Of a stretch of DNA of 64,000 bases, positions 1 to 11,996 are shown piece by piece; position 1 is the stretch's first letter, and each line of letters begins with the position of its first letter. Position numbers and translations under genes: made by a program. This stretch comes from Megalobrama amblycephala (taxonomy: Eukaryota; Chordata; Actinopteri; Cypriniformes; Xenocyprididae), in NCBI RefSeq assembly GCF_018812025.1, contig NC_063045.1, forward strand, positions 17,471,046 through 17,535,045, given 5' to 3'. The notes beneath the pieces were generated by a model that worked only from the letters and a program-made list of their open reading frames with translations, did not search any database and had not been told where the DNA came from.

Positions 1-743
1 TAATATTTAGAAAGATAAATGTTGATTAATAACTTACACTCAATTAATATATATTGAAGCAGCAGTGGATTCCAGAATATATACATATACACAGTCGAAC
101 CAAAATGTATTCAGACACCTTGAACATTTCATTCATTAATATAGTTTATTCACTATAGTTTAAAAAATGGTAATAAAATATGACAAGATCTCAGAGTTAA
201 ACTGAGCCAGAAAAAAATACTCTTAATTATGTCAGATAACACTTAAGCAAAATATGGTCAGGTCAAAGTGTCTGAATAATTTTTGGTTCCAAATATTGAT
301 CAATTTTACTGGTAGTCCACTGTATGAAGAATTTTTGGGTATAATATGTCACAGTTTACTTTATTTTGCTATCCTCACTTACATAAATGAACTATAGTGT
401 CCTGCACCCACTATTAAAAATATATCAAAAATATAAAAAATGTCTGAATAATTTTTGGTTTGACTGTATATAGTCAAGTCAAGTATGTATATATATTTAA
501 GGTGTGGATGGGCACAATTCTCTGGAGATTTTTTTGCAAATTCATGGATAATGTCGTTTTTCAACAGGAATTCCATTATGCATGATTATTTAAAACATAA
601 AATGAAATGATGCAGATTGATGAAAGCATATACAATTGATTAACAAGCTCATCATTAAAAATCAATTCTCCCATGGAGAAAATTAATGGGACATTTACAG
701 CATAAGCATTTGAGGTGACAGATTGGGAAGTGAAATTTATCAT

Positions 744-1120
744 ATGTGACCCTGGACCACAAATCCAGTCATAAGGGACAATTTTTTTTAAATTGTTGTA
801 TGGTTTGTTAGGATAGGCCAATATTTGGTCGAGATACAACTATTTGAAAAACTGGAATCTGAGGGTGCAATAAAAAAATCAAAATATTGAGAAAATCGCC
901 TTTAAAGTAGTCCTTAGCAATGCATTTTACTTACAAAAATAAATTTGATATATTTATATTTACTGTAGGAAATGTACAAAACATCTTCATAGAACATGAT
1001 CTTTACTTAATATCCTAATGATTTTTGGCATAAAAGAAAAATCGATAATTTTTACCCATACAATGTTATTGCTACAAATGTAGTGTGACTTATGACTGGT
1101 TTTGTGGTCCAGGGTCACAT
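744..1120. mobile_element. Short TIR MITE inside the foldback core
   Basis: The element begins 'atgtgaccctggaccacaaa' and ends with the inverted copy, giving about 30 bp of terminal inverted repeat around an AT-rich core with no open frame. This is one of the commonest cyprinid MITE ends. I cannot assign the published family name with certainty (Angel-like is possible). It lies between the two arms of the larger composite. Confidence 0.75.
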
Positions 1121-2698
1121 ATTAGAATAACCAAGCAAGACAGATCACTCAGGGATTTTGTTTTTATTATTATTATTTTTTTTTTTTAACAAATTTGCTG
1201 ATTTCAAAGCATTTTTAGTAGTTGAAGCCATGTAAAGATGATCTGGTTGAAGTATTTATAACCAGATGAATAAACAGGCCTGTAGTTGACATAGGGAAGC
1301 CTGACAGCGAGATGGCTATCAAAGTTTGCAAATTGGTAATACACTAGGCTTGACTGAACAAAGGGGGGAAAAAAAAGTCTTTCATCTTGGAAAGGCAGAC
1401 TAAACAAAGTCAAAGAATGACATTGTTTTGAAAGAGGAAGCTTCAATCCTCTTTGCTTTGTCCAAACATGGCTTCTGTTTATTAGCCTGTGGTTATGCAC
1501 TGCCAATACATAAAATAATGCACAGAGGATTAACCAATCATGCTTAAAATGAGGGGCAGAGCTCTAATTAATAAACGCTAAGTGGCCTTAGATGCTGAAA
1601 TATAATCAATACTTCTGAGGACAACAAATTTGGAAAACTTTCTAGCTTCTGCACATGACCTTAAAAACAAAGGCTAATATTCTGGTATACAGAAAGAAGG
1701 GAACATCTCCTTTCTCTCTACCAGTGTCACAACTTGAAATTCATTGAGTGTACCAGATGCTAACGTGGACAGGCTGTGTAGCTCACCTTCATCTTCATAA
1801 GCCATGAATAAAACTACACAATGTAAGAGAAAATAACACCCTTGCAGAATATTGGTTTGTTCAAGTCCTCCTGGGAAGTTTGTATTTACAAGTTTGGAAG
1901 TGGTTATTACGATGTCAAATGCATTCAACTGACTTTGGTCAGAGCAAGATTGAGAAAACTTTTTACAAAAAAATACAGCAAGGTTTAACTCCTAAAAAGT
2001 GATGAATAAAGAATGCACATCAGGTGTGTTTTTGCTTTGTTTTAGTCAATTTATGGAGTTATGGTACAATATCATATTTTGTACATGCAACATTTTTAGC
2101 TAGTTTGATTGTAAATGAAAAAAATAACTGCCTAGACTTTAAATCAAGGGTGAGTATATAGAGCACAACAGTTGGGTTCAGGATGTAAAAATCCCATTCA
2201 TTTTCTCCATGGGAGAATTGATTTTTAATGATGAGCTGGTTAATCAATTGTATATGCTTTCATCAATCTGCATCATTTCATCTTATGTTTTAAATAATCA
2301 AGCGTAATGGAATTCCTGTTGAAAAACGACATTATCCATGAATTTGCAAAGAAATCTCCAGAGAATTGTGCCCATCCACACCTTAAATATATATACATAC
2401 TTGACTTGACTATATACAGTCAAACCAAAAATTATTCAGATATTTTTGATATATTTTTACTAGTGGGTGCAGGACACTATAGTTCATTTATGTAAGTGAG
2501 GATAGCAAAATAAAGTAAACTGTGACATATTTTACCCAAAAATTATTCAAACAGTGGACTACCAGTAAAAATTAAAAATTATTCAGACACTTTGACCTGA
2601 TCATGTTTTGCTTAAGTGTTATCTGACATAATTAAGACAATTTTTTTCTGACACAGTTTAACTCTGAGATCTTATATTTTATTACCATTTATACAGTA

Positions 2699-2817
2699 GT
2701 CAACATTTGAAGTGGATCAAAAAAGTTAATCAAAGTTGTCCTAAGACAAGAACTAGTATTGCATTTTGGTTTTAGGACAACTTTGATGAAAGGTTTTGAT
2801 CCACTTCAAATGTTGAC
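2699..2817. mobile_element. TA-flanked palindromic mini-element
   Basis: A hairpin starts 'gtcaacatttgaagtggatc' and ends with its inverted copy. It is flanked by TA on both sides (2697-2698 and 2818-2819), as expected for a Tc1/mariner-mobilised MITE. It is present only in the right arm of the surrounding foldback composite, so it inserted after that composite formed. The adjoining 2820-2866 is a (TG)n(TA)n microsatellite. Confidence 0.7.
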
Positions 2818-2819
2818 TA

Positions 2820-2872
<53 letters not shown>

Positions 2873-3005
2873 ATACACAGTCAAACCAAAATGTATTCAG
2901 ACACCTTGAACATTTAATTCATTAATACATTATTATACATTTTTATATACATTTTGCGTGATTTATAATCAAGTTATTAATCAACATTTATCTTTCTAAA
3001 TATTA

Positions 3006-4841
3006 TTTGAATGACTTCTTCAACTTATCTTAAAATATTTATTTTCCTTTTCATCTTCAAACATTAGAGAATAATGATGAATATTGTCTGTACCTCACTA
3101 AGAGAAAAGTACAACTTATCAGTGTGTTTTGAGAAACGTTTTTGTTATAGTTAAAGCCTGGACCAACTTCAGCCTTGAAGAAGCTGTGAATCATGTGTGT
3201 CTTAGAGAATCAAAGAATAAACCAGTCAAACTTAGACAATACATCAATTTTCTACATAGAAACTAAATTATTTAAATAAAAATATAACAACATTTATTCA
3301 TTTATTCTATTCATTGCATTTCGTCATTGCAATTACATCTTAAATATTTTTGCAACCAAAATGGATAGGTAAAATTACATTTATGTAAAATATAAAATCT
3401 CTCAAAATTTTACTTGAAATGAAAATCACAAATTCCCCAATGATTCAAGATACCCCTTGACACGACACAGACTACCTTATGTGGGACAACTGCATTTTTC
3501 CCCCCACTTGAGTCACTTTCTTCTCTTTCAGTTGATAACAGATATCCTAAAATATAATTAGACATATTAGTTTATCGCATTTCTCCTTGCATAGAGGACA
3601 ACTTAAAGAAAAAAACTGCACAGCTCACTCCACTCTCCCTGGGGTGCCGCACATTTAAGTCTCTTACGTACATCCACAAGGCCTCTTATTATACCAGCAA
3701 TCCACTGCAGTCACAGTCGTAAGCCATTTATAAATAAATGATCAGCTCTCTGGTGCTCATTGAGTCATTGTCTGTATCTCTGACTCACTCGCTGTCTATC
3801 TCCCTCGGTCTATCTTTCCATCTCGTCACAGTTTTCTGGAAGTGGGTTTTCAGGGAGAGCAAATTTTGCTGTTGTTCAGACTGAGAAGCATGCGAAAATA
3901 AAATGTAATCCCACCAACAGAAGATGCCTTGATAAGCTGCATTTCTCAGATGAATGTGAATGATTTGAAAGGGCAAAATTTAAAAATACTTCAGCAAGGG
4001 ATTGGTGCTTCATTCAGTGAGACGTTAATCTCGAAGTAAATAGTGCCACTTTCATTCCCGGAGGGCAAAGTAGTTTGAATTTTACTTTTTACATTCAATT
4101 TCAGTGTAACTCTTTTAGCTCATCAGAAATCAGTTTTCTCAGCATTATTCGGTCAGTGGCAGATGTTTGGAAATGACGCAGCTCAAGGCTCTGTGGTGAG
4201 AGATAAGCATTTTGCCTTTGATGAAAAGCTAAGCCTTTAGCTCTCAGTTCTCGGCTTTGGTTGCCGACTTGGCTTGGCACGGAGGGGGGCACTCGGGATT
4301 GCCATCGTCTGGAGGGTGACGTGGCCCTTTGTTGATTGCCACTGTTTCAGTGGGCCCAGTGCTGGTGGACGTTGATGGATCTGCCATGTCTAGGCTCGTC
4401 CACACTCAGAATGCCTTGGTGCATCTTGGGTCTCTAACATCAATTGACAAGGAGTGGAAGCATTTAAATGGGCATGGTTGTAAATGGTTGTCCAGTGTAG
4501 TCCAAAATTATTTCTCATACAAAATTCATACTAAAATTCGTCTTCTTTGTGCATTAGTAGTGGGGATTTTTAGTGGCTCTTTCTGCAGTTACATTGTACA
4601 TTGCTACTCAACCAACTCGTTCAACAATGCTGATTCATTCTCAAATGCAACAATTGACTGTCTTTATTAACGAGTCAATGAATCATTTACGCAATTCAAT
4701 TGATTCGTTCAACACAGTGCTGTTGTTAACTAAATCAAACTATTAAAAACTGTTTTCGCTAACTGAAATGAAGTTTAAATAAAATAAATTATAAATATTA
4801 TATGAAAAACAATATAATATTTTAAATATATATATATAATA
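3006..4841. other. No gene or repeat recognised
   Basis: Mixed-composition sequence without a recognisable repeat terminus. The longest open frame (4329-4670 plus, 113 codons) has no recognisable motif and is probably chance. The stretch 3780-4320 has higher complexity and no repeat signature, so it could be ordinary unique DNA. Confidence 0.4.
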
Positions 4842-4864
4842 GACACACACACACACACACACAC
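4842..4864. repeat. (CA)n microsatellite
   Basis: An uninterrupted AC/CA dinucleotide run directly after an AT-rich stretch. Confidence 0.95.
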
Positions 4865-5011
4865 GTTGCCTTGGTAACTAACTTGCTATAAGTTTAAGTA
4901 GTAAAATGACTAAAACTGAAATAAACATTAATTAAATCTATAGAAATATTTATGAAAATGAATGAAAATGACAAAAACAGATAAAATATCACACTCTCAA
5001 TCATGCTGTTG

Positions 5012-5884
5012 GTCTGAATCAAGCGTGCCACACGAGTCCTGAAAAGTGAAGCCAAATTTTTCAGGAGATTTGAACTTTAACTTTAATTTCAACATTTCCA
5101 TAACTGTTTATTTCACACCAACATAATGAGTTGTTCTGAGTGTGGGCGGGACCTTGATATCGTGGCTCCACTTCACGCTCACTAATGCACAGATGCAGGT
5201 CCTGTAATCAGGGCAAGATGTCAGCGCCATATTTGGACACTGGCGGCTTCACTTTTCTACAATGGAAGAGAGTGAAGGTTCGTCATCCATCTTTTTTTTA
5301 CAGTCTATGGTCTGAATTCAGAACAAGTGTGCCACACGAGTCCTGAAAAGTGAAGGCAAAGCATCTTGATCGCCCCCAGGTGGCTGGATGCAGTATAGGT
5401 CATAAGCCCCACCCTCTCCATCTAATCTAATGGGACGTGGGACAAACTAAACAATCAAATTACACATCAAATATTTTTTTTCCAAAGATGGTTTCTGTCA
5501 TTTTAGTTATCACGCTGACGTTAGTTCAAATGTTCGTTCTTTAAATAAGACGTCATGATGTCATAAATTGAAGTCATGATTGACAGCTGTGCATCACTGA
5601 AGCATCAACAGACTTTTTTCTGGATCTTCAGGAGGAGATTGGAGCTTTAACTTTAATTTCTACATTTCCAGAACTGTTTATTTCACACCGACATGTGTTG
5701 TTCTGCAGTAAACTGTATTAACTGATTTTGCGGGAGTGTGGGCGGGACCTTGATATCGCGGCTCAACTTCAAGCTCGCTACTGCACAGACTCAGGCTCCA
5801 AGTTCATATTGGCACACTGGCAGCGTCACTTACTACAATGGCAGAGAGCTGATGTGCGTTGTCTATCTTTTTTTACAGTCTATG
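5012..5884. repeat. Tandem pair of a dispersed repeat
   Basis: Two head-to-tail copies, about 5012-5309 and 5310-5884. Both begin with 'gtctgaat', carry 'gccacacgagtcctgaaaag', continue through a shared block with 'gtgggcgggaccttgatatc', and end 'ttttacagtctatg'. The second copy holds about 270 extra bases (5354-5626, including 'ccaggtggctggatgcag') that the first lacks, so the first is a deletion derivative. The motifs are familiar from dispersed cyprinid repeats. The mobilising class is not evident. Confidence 0.75.
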
Positions 5885-7817
5885 ATTCAGAACAACATTT
5901 GTGAGTTGTGTGAGTCAATTATTACGTGAGTCTGGAATATTTGATGCTGATTGGTCAGTCGCCACATTTGGCAGTCAAATGTTACCTAATATTCGCCACT
6001 GTCTAGTAGAAAACATTGTGCGCTATTGTGATCTATAACATTGCTTAATGGTGACAGACGTGATGTTTCTATAAATGACGGATTACTGTAATGATCCATC
6101 AAATACGACAAGTGCAATATGAAGAGCCGTGGCAGTAATTTATGAACCATGTAAAAGTCTCCTTTTATTTGTTGCTTATTCACCTGCTTTCTTGCTTTCT
6201 CTCTCCATCATAAACATCCATGCCCCTTTTATTCAGATTTCTCTCATGTTTTCACAAGTGTGAACACAGCACAAGAGTTCAACACTAACACTGAAACAGA
6301 AGGTGAAGGATGCGTTTTTCCTCTTTTTGTTGGGTGTTATGCTTTGCCAGAACATTATCAACACATCCAAAGTCTGTATTATTGCTACAGTTTTACATAT
6401 TACATAAAGCCTTTGTAACATGATGTTCTGTTCAATTATATAGCTTTTTTATTGTATTCAAATGTAACTAAAATAAATTATTTAGTATTTTTTTTAGATT
6501 TAATTTTTTTTTTTAGATTAGTATATGCAATATATAGAATGAAAACTAAAAGCATACCGAATTACAATTTTATAAGCAGCCTACATTAAACATGAAAATG
6601 CCACTTGCACTGAGAAATTCAATGCAGCTGTTACAATATAATTTAATTAGACAAACTGAAGATAAAATGAAAATAAAAACTAAATTTAAAAGTCAAAACT
6701 ATAGTAACCTTGGCAATCCAGCCTACGCTGCACAGACTCACAGTGATATTCATGTTGATGACACAAATGTACCACAGACCCAAAATAGAGACCTGCGGAG
6801 GCAAGCAATCAAACCAAGTGTGGACAGAAAGCAGTGAACTTTGGATGAACTAGCTTTGGTGGCTTTGATGAAAGTAAAAATAAATAAATAAATAATTAGC
6901 AGCAGCAAACTTGAGTGAACCCAATCAAACTTATGAAGTATTAACTTTGTTATGTCTGATTCCTTTTAAGTTCCATTATTTACATTGGTGGCCTTAACTT
7001 GTTATGGTGGCATGTTGAAATGCTTTTTAAAAACTCTTTTAGTGTCACTTTGATGCAAAAATAAATCTTTGATCTCATTAATTCAGTTTTGTTTGTGGGA
7101 TCTTTTGCCTCTTTGCCAGGAAATATTCACCTCAAATCGTCTCACATCAGTGGCAAATTACATTCCCGAGGTGACCGGTCAAGAGGGAAAACAGGTTTAT
7201 GGTGAAAATTGGAAGCTTGATGAAACCCCTTTCCCAGCCCACCATGGGTTACTGATTTTAGCTGGGGTTTATAAATCAAAAGGTGTAGCAATGGGGAGCC
7301 TATTGAATGCTAACACTGTCAGAGCCATATTTCCCGCCTCAACATCCCTGGAGACATTCCCTTTGATGACAGAGAAAGTAGGCCTACTTGACGTGAACGT
7401 GATAAATTCGCTGCAGTCGGGGATGTGTGGGGAAAAAGATGTTAAAATATGGCCTCTCATTTACAGTGTGGCTCCCCGTGTGACTGTGGATTAATGCTTC
7501 TCTGTGAGTGCCGTTTATTCAGGCTGTATATGTCAAATACAACAGCAAATTTTACACTAGCAAAAGCTGAAATTCCCAGATGTGGAAAGCAACATATTGT
7601 GTCATGTTACGGACACTGTTTATGCCCACACAATTTTCAAGAGAAGCTACACTTAACCCTTGGTTAACCCCTTATTTTACTTCATGTTAAGACCACTTTT
7701 AACCCTGAGTTAAGCAATGCTTCATGCTAATAATTCTGAGTTAATGCTACTTTTGACCCTGCATACAACCGTTGTGGCACCAAAGCTGTTCAGATTGCAA
7801 TGGTGTAGTACTAGAAA
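5885..7817. other. No repeat recognised; one unexplained ORF
   Basis: Mostly AT-rich unassigned sequence. A 141-codon open frame at 7069-7494 plus is the longest in the window that no transposon explains. It shows no domain, signal peptide or membrane segment that I recognise, and an overlapping minus frame exists, so I do not call it a gene. Confidence 0.35.
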
Positions 7818-7915
7818 CCCAGGTGAAAAAAAAGTATACTTCTATAAAGTACTTAAAGTGCTCTATTTTCGTGCACTAATTTTGTACTTGATATACTAAA
7901 AATTCTTCTTTAGTA

Positions 7916-9486
7916 CAAACCCGATTCCAAAAATTTGGGACACTTTACAAATTGTGAATAAAAAAGGAATGCAGTAATTTACAAATCTCATAAACTTATA
8001 TTTTATTCACAATAGAATATAGATAACGTATCAAATGTTGCAAGTGAGACATTTTGAAATGTCATGCCAAATATTGGCTCATTTTGGATTTCATGAGAGC
8101 TACACATTCCAAAAAAGTTGGGACAGGTAGCAATAAGAGGCCGGAAAAGTTAAATGTACATATAAGGAACAGCTGGAGGACTAATTGGCAAATTATTAGG
8201 TCATTTGGCAAAAAGAGCCTCTCAGAGTGGCAGTGTCTCTCAGAAGTCAAGATGGGCAGAGGATCACCAATTCCCCAATGCTGCGGCGAAAAATAGTGGA
8301 GCAATATCAGAAAGGAGTTTCTCAGAGAAAAATTGCAAAGAGTTTGAAGTTATCATCATCTAGCGTGCATAATATCATCCAAAGATTCAGAGAATCTGGA
8401 ACAATCTCTGTGCGTAAGGGTCAAGGCCGGAAAAACCATACTGGATGCCCGTGATCTTCGGGCCCTTAGACGGCGCTGCATCACATACAGGAATGCTACT
8501 GTAATGGAAATCACAACATGGGCTCAGGAATACTTCCAGAAAACATTGTCGGTGAACACAATCCACCGTGCCATTCGCCGTTGCCGGCTAAAACTCTATA
8601 GGTCAAAAAAGAAGCCATATCTAAACATGATCCAGAAGCGCAGGCGTTTTCTCTGGGCCAAGGCTCATTTAAAATGGACTGTGGCAAAGTGGAAAACTGT
8701 TCTGTGGTCAGACAAATCAAAATTTGAAGTTCTTTTTGGAAAACTGGGACGCCATGTCATCCGGACTAAAGAGGACAAGGACAACCCAAGTTGTTATCAG
8801 CGCTCAGTTCAGAAGCCTGCATCTCTGATGGTATGGGGTTGCATGAGTGCGTGTGGTATGGGCAGCTTACACATCTGGAAAGGCACCATCAATGCTGAAA
8901 GGTATATCCAAGTTCTAGAACAACATATGCTCCCATCCAGACGTCGTCTCTTTCAGGAAAGACCTTGCATTTTCCAACATGACAATGCCAGACCAAATAC
9001 TGCATCAATTACAACATCATGGCTGCGTAGAAGAAGGATCCGGGTACTGAAATGGCCAGCCTGCAGTCCAGATCTTTCACCCATAGAAAACATTTGGCAC
9101 ATCATAAAGAGGAAGATGCGACAAAGAAGACCTAAGACAGTTGAGCAACTAGAAGCCTGTATTAGACAAGAATGGGACAACATTCCTATTCCTAAACTTG
9201 AGCAACTTGTCTCCCCAGACGTTTGCAGACTGTTATAAAAAGAAGAGGGGATGCCACACAGTGGTAAAAATGGCCTTGTCCCAACTCTTTTGAGATGTGT
9301 TGATGCCATTAAATTTAAAATCAACTTATTTTTCCCTTAAAATTATATATTTTCTCAGTTTAAACATTTGATATGTCATCTATGTTGTATTCTGAATAAA
9401 ATATTGAAATTTGAAACTTACACATCATTGCATTCTGTTTTTATTCGCAATTTGTACAGTGTCCCAACTTTTTGGAATCGGGTTTG
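7916..9486 (+). mobile_element. Tc1-like DNA transposon, 1,571 bp
   Basis: Inverted ends 'caaacccgattccaaaaa' and its complement are flanked by TA at 7914-7915 and 9487-9488, the Tc1/mariner target duplication. A second internal pair of the same motif (about 8105 'attccaaaaaagttgggaca' and 9276 'tgtcccaactcttttgagat') gives the indirect/direct repeat layout typical of fish Tc1 elements. The length matches a complete Tc1. It encodes one transposase on the plus strand, interrupted only by a frameshift. It is inserted in the left arm of a palindromic MITE and is therefore the younger of the two. Confidence 0.92.
8227..9238 (+). pseudogene. Tc1-like transposase with one frameshift
   Basis: DDE transposase that cuts and pastes its own element at TA sites. 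The first part (8227-8454) is the paired-type helix-turn-helix DNA-binding region, containing 'KGVSQRKIAKSLKLSSSSVH' and a basic 'GRKNHTGCP' linker. The second part is open from about 8450 to 9238 and holds the catalytic core. Its motifs are WSDKSKF (first Asp), HDNARPN (second Asp) and SPDLSPIENIW (Glu), with exactly 34 residues between the second Asp and the Glu, i.e. DD34E as in Tc1. A single-base-scale frameshift between about 8440 and 8452 separates the parts; otherwise the protein has the roughly 340-residue length normal for the family. As read it cannot be made as one protein. Whether the frameshift is real or an assembly error is unknown. Confidence 0.9.
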
Positions 9487-9879
9487 TACTTCTTTAGATC
9501 ATCTTGAGAAAATCTAAGTGTACTCAACTGTGCTATTTAGAGACAGCATGAAGTATGAACTAAAATGTGTTTTTAATATACTATCTCTGTATTTAAAAAT
9601 ACCTGTATATTTAGCTACCACTTGTAGCACACTATGGGTTCAAATGTACTGTAACTGGTATCTAAATACATTTTTTAAATACAGAGATAGTATATTAAAA
9701 GCACATTTTAGTTCATGTTTCATACTGTCTTAAAATAGCACAGTTGAGTACACTTAGATGTTCTTAAGATAATCTTAAGAAGTACTAAAGAAGAATTTTA
9801 GTATATTAAGTACAAAATTAGTGCACGAAAATAGAGCACTTTAAGTACATTATAGAAATGTACTTTTTTTTCACCTGGG

Positions 9880-10770
9880 AAGTTATGTAAACTTAAATTA
9901 AATATTAATGTTGCATAGTTGCAAAAATTTTAGCATGTTTCAGAAGACGTAAGAAAACAGTAACAATTTAGATGGTAATTCTTGTCCAATTAATTATTTG
10001 TTCTTATAAATTTAAAAACAAGTGCATTATCTTATTGTGAATGTTTGAAGAGCATTAGGGTTTGAGCAATAGTTAGATCTGAAACAATTGTTGTTAATGC
10101 CGAGTCATCTATTTTTTTTTTTTTTTTACGTATGATCTCTAGTTGTTGCAGTGCAAAAAAAAATGTAAATGCCAGCAAGATAAAGGATTTCTTCCCCACC
10201 GCCATGAGATACTAACATCACCAAGCCATTTGCTCAGCAAAAAAACACAATTAGCAGCCATTTTGTGACTTTGTATGGACATTTTAATGTGTTGAACACC
10301 TACCGACAGTCATTCAGTCAGAAAGCTTATTTGTTTGTTTTTTTAAAAAGCTTTCATCTCTAGTAAAATATATATTTAAATATGTTTCTGACTTTCATTG
10401 CATGAGCCCATGTCTGCTAGTTATTATTTTTCACATGCAGCCTGCAGATAACCAAGAAGTTTCTCTCCCACTTTCGGTGGCCATTACATTCTCTCAGAAT
10501 CAAATATAAGCCTCAGATCTGATCTGAGGCACAAGTCACTAGGGAACTAATCTGAGCTGTGTGATTACCAGACAGAGACAGCAAGAGAGAAGCCATGTAG
10601 CCATACTGAGAACATGAAGAAAATTACCCAGAATACTCCAGATAGAGGAGAGAGACAAACACGGAGAGATTGTCAGACAAAAACATGGTTGGAGGACAGA
10701 TGCTGGAAGAGAAAAACAAGACAGGTTGAGTGGTTATAAAAGGTTGAGTTATAATTGGTACCAGTAGTTC
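9880..10770. other. Nothing recognised
   Basis: AT-rich sequence with poly-T runs and no open frame of interest. I see no repeat terminus or conserved motif. Confidence 0.4.
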
Positions 10771-10774
10771 TTAA

Positions 10775-10912
10775 AGCGACGGTTCACCTAAAAATGAAAA
10801 CGCTGCCATTGTTTAGTCACCCTCATGTCGTTATAAACCTGTATTACTTTATAGCTGATTTTGCTTGTTGGAAACTGGGAATGTTGAAACTGGCTGCCAT
10901 CTATGCACGACC
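10775..10912. mobile_element. Truncated end of a TTAA-flanked element
   Basis: TTAA at 10771-10774 is followed by a degenerate form of the end seen complete at 34581 and 50725: 'gttcacctaaaaatgaaaa', then 'gtcaccctcatgtcgtt'. Only this end is visible. It is cut by the helicase-carrying element that begins at 10913. Confidence 0.7.
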
Positions 10913-11996
10913 TAGCCTGACGTGGTCATACTCAATTCTAGTTCGAATATGAGTCTGATACTGCTCCATTGGGCTTTGATTATGGGGGCGTATTTCAACC
11001 GATCCAGGAAAGACCTCAATTGGATAGACCTACAACCAATCAGAGCTACAGAGTAAGTGACGTATGTTGAGCGACGCATAGTTGTCAACAGAAGAACTCT
11101 TCTTAACGACCATCGGGGCCAGCTGATAAATCAAACTTTTGCCGAATCCCGTAGGAAGGACGGCAAAGACATCTTTCCCATCGACAAATGCCTTGATCGC
11201 GGTCCTCTGTTCCTTTTTTAAAATTAATGCGCTGTCGATATCTTCTATAACGGACGCGATGGCGGAATCTACACATCTCAGTTCATCAACAGCCATCATT
11301 GTTGTAAACTAATTGACCTTTCGCAAAGACCCGCCCCCCTTAGTTACTGTTGCTTTGTCCGACAAGCCGTGGCGCGGTGAGTGGAAAATACATTGCGGAG
11401 CAAAAAGGAAACTGACAACACATCGACAGACGAGACAGAGCAGGTTACTTATGATATTAAACAAAGTCCCAGCTTTCAAACTGTGTAGTTATTAAAAAAA
11501 TTCAAACAATAAAAACCGTTTTGTGGCTCTTTAATGGGTTGTGACCATGATCGTGACAGATTGCTGTAGCGCCTCAGCTCAAGAGGCTCGTGAACCGATC
11601 ATCTCTTCCTACTAGTCCATTTATAGCATCAAATAAACATGAATGAACATGAGAATGAATGTTGTTTCAAACGCGGAAAGACGTCAATATGCACAATTTT
11701 TCAAGTTTAACTCCACCGAGGTTAATCTTCTAACTCCTGACTGCTTTGTTGGACAAAATGGCGGATGCAGCGTTCTGATTGGTTAGATCACTTGTCAATC
11801 AAACTCCCCAAGCGCTCTTTGATGACGTGGCTGATTACGTTTCTGGTGATAATCTGTCAATCATTGCCCTGACAATGTGATTGGTCCGAACAGTTTCTGT
11901 TCGGGCATAATTACTCCTCTACGGATCGAGTCCAGACCGAACTCTCCAACCTCAAAATGTTGTGGGCGGGGCTAAGTTCGGCTGGCATCCAGGCTA
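10913..11996. mobile_element. TIR element with 9-bp target duplication
   Basis: The element starts 'tagcctg' and ends 'caggcta'. The flanks carry the direct repeat 'tgcacgacc' (10904-10912 and 11997-12005), a 9-bp target duplication (12 bp identical if 'cta' is counted). The right part contains 'ttgtgggcggggctaagttc', a sequence I associate with a common cyprinid repeat. The length is about 1.08 kb, too short for an autonomous element. A 9-bp duplication fits Mutator-like elements best, but I cannot confirm the superfamily. It carries a fragment of a helicase gene on the minus strand. Confidence 0.75.
11030..11299 (-). pseudogene. RecQ-like helicase N-terminal fragment
   Basis: An 89-codon frame begins at an ATG at 11299 and reads 'LKKEQRTAIKAFVDGKDVFA' followed by 'VLPTGFGKSLIYQLAP'. 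This is the Q-motif region plus Walker A (TGFGKS) of a superfamily 2 RecQ/DEAD-type helicase. Similarity stops after about residue 67; the remaining codons look like read-through, so this is probably a single first exon whose following exons are missing. No DEAH box or helicase C domain lies nearby. It sits entirely inside a TIR element, so it was probably captured by, or is left from, a helicase-bearing transposon. It cannot act as a helicase alone. Confidence 0.7.

Larger units (their letters stand above)
1..3005. mobile_element. Foldback composite with long inverted arms
   Basis: Bases 1-690 reappear in inverted orientation at 2188-3005. The outermost 35 bases match at both ends, as do the segments around 180-275 and 2580-2690, 379-560 and 2310-2495, and 655-690 and 2190-2225. 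Two almost identical 60-65 residue open frames on opposite strands (379-576 minus, 2307-2495 plus) are by-products of this symmetry, not genes. Several short motifs of the form 'cagtcaaaccaaaa' followed by 'ttcagacac' recur at about 92, 440-468, 2416 and 2879 and resemble Tc1/mariner-type ends. The left end may extend beyond the window, so the element's limit is unknown. The core at 1121-2187 holds nothing I recognise. Confidence 0.7.
7818..9879. mobile_element. Palindromic MITE split by a Tc1 insertion
   Basis: The sequence starts 'cccaggtgaaaaaaaagta' and ends with the inverted copy. Once the Tc1 element at 7916-9486 is removed, the remaining roughly 490 bp folds almost completely on itself: 7818-7913 pairs with 9785-9879, and 9489-9600 pairs with about 9670-9784. 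It has no coding capacity. I recognise the ends as a common cyprinid hairpin repeat but do not have its family name. Confidence 0.8.

Noticed and set aside
4329..4670. 113-codon plus-strand frame
   Set aside because: No motif, unremarkable composition and no splice or promoter context; most likely chance.
8511..9324. Minus-strand frames of 69 and 123 codons
   Set aside because: They are shadows of the Tc1 transposase on the other strand.
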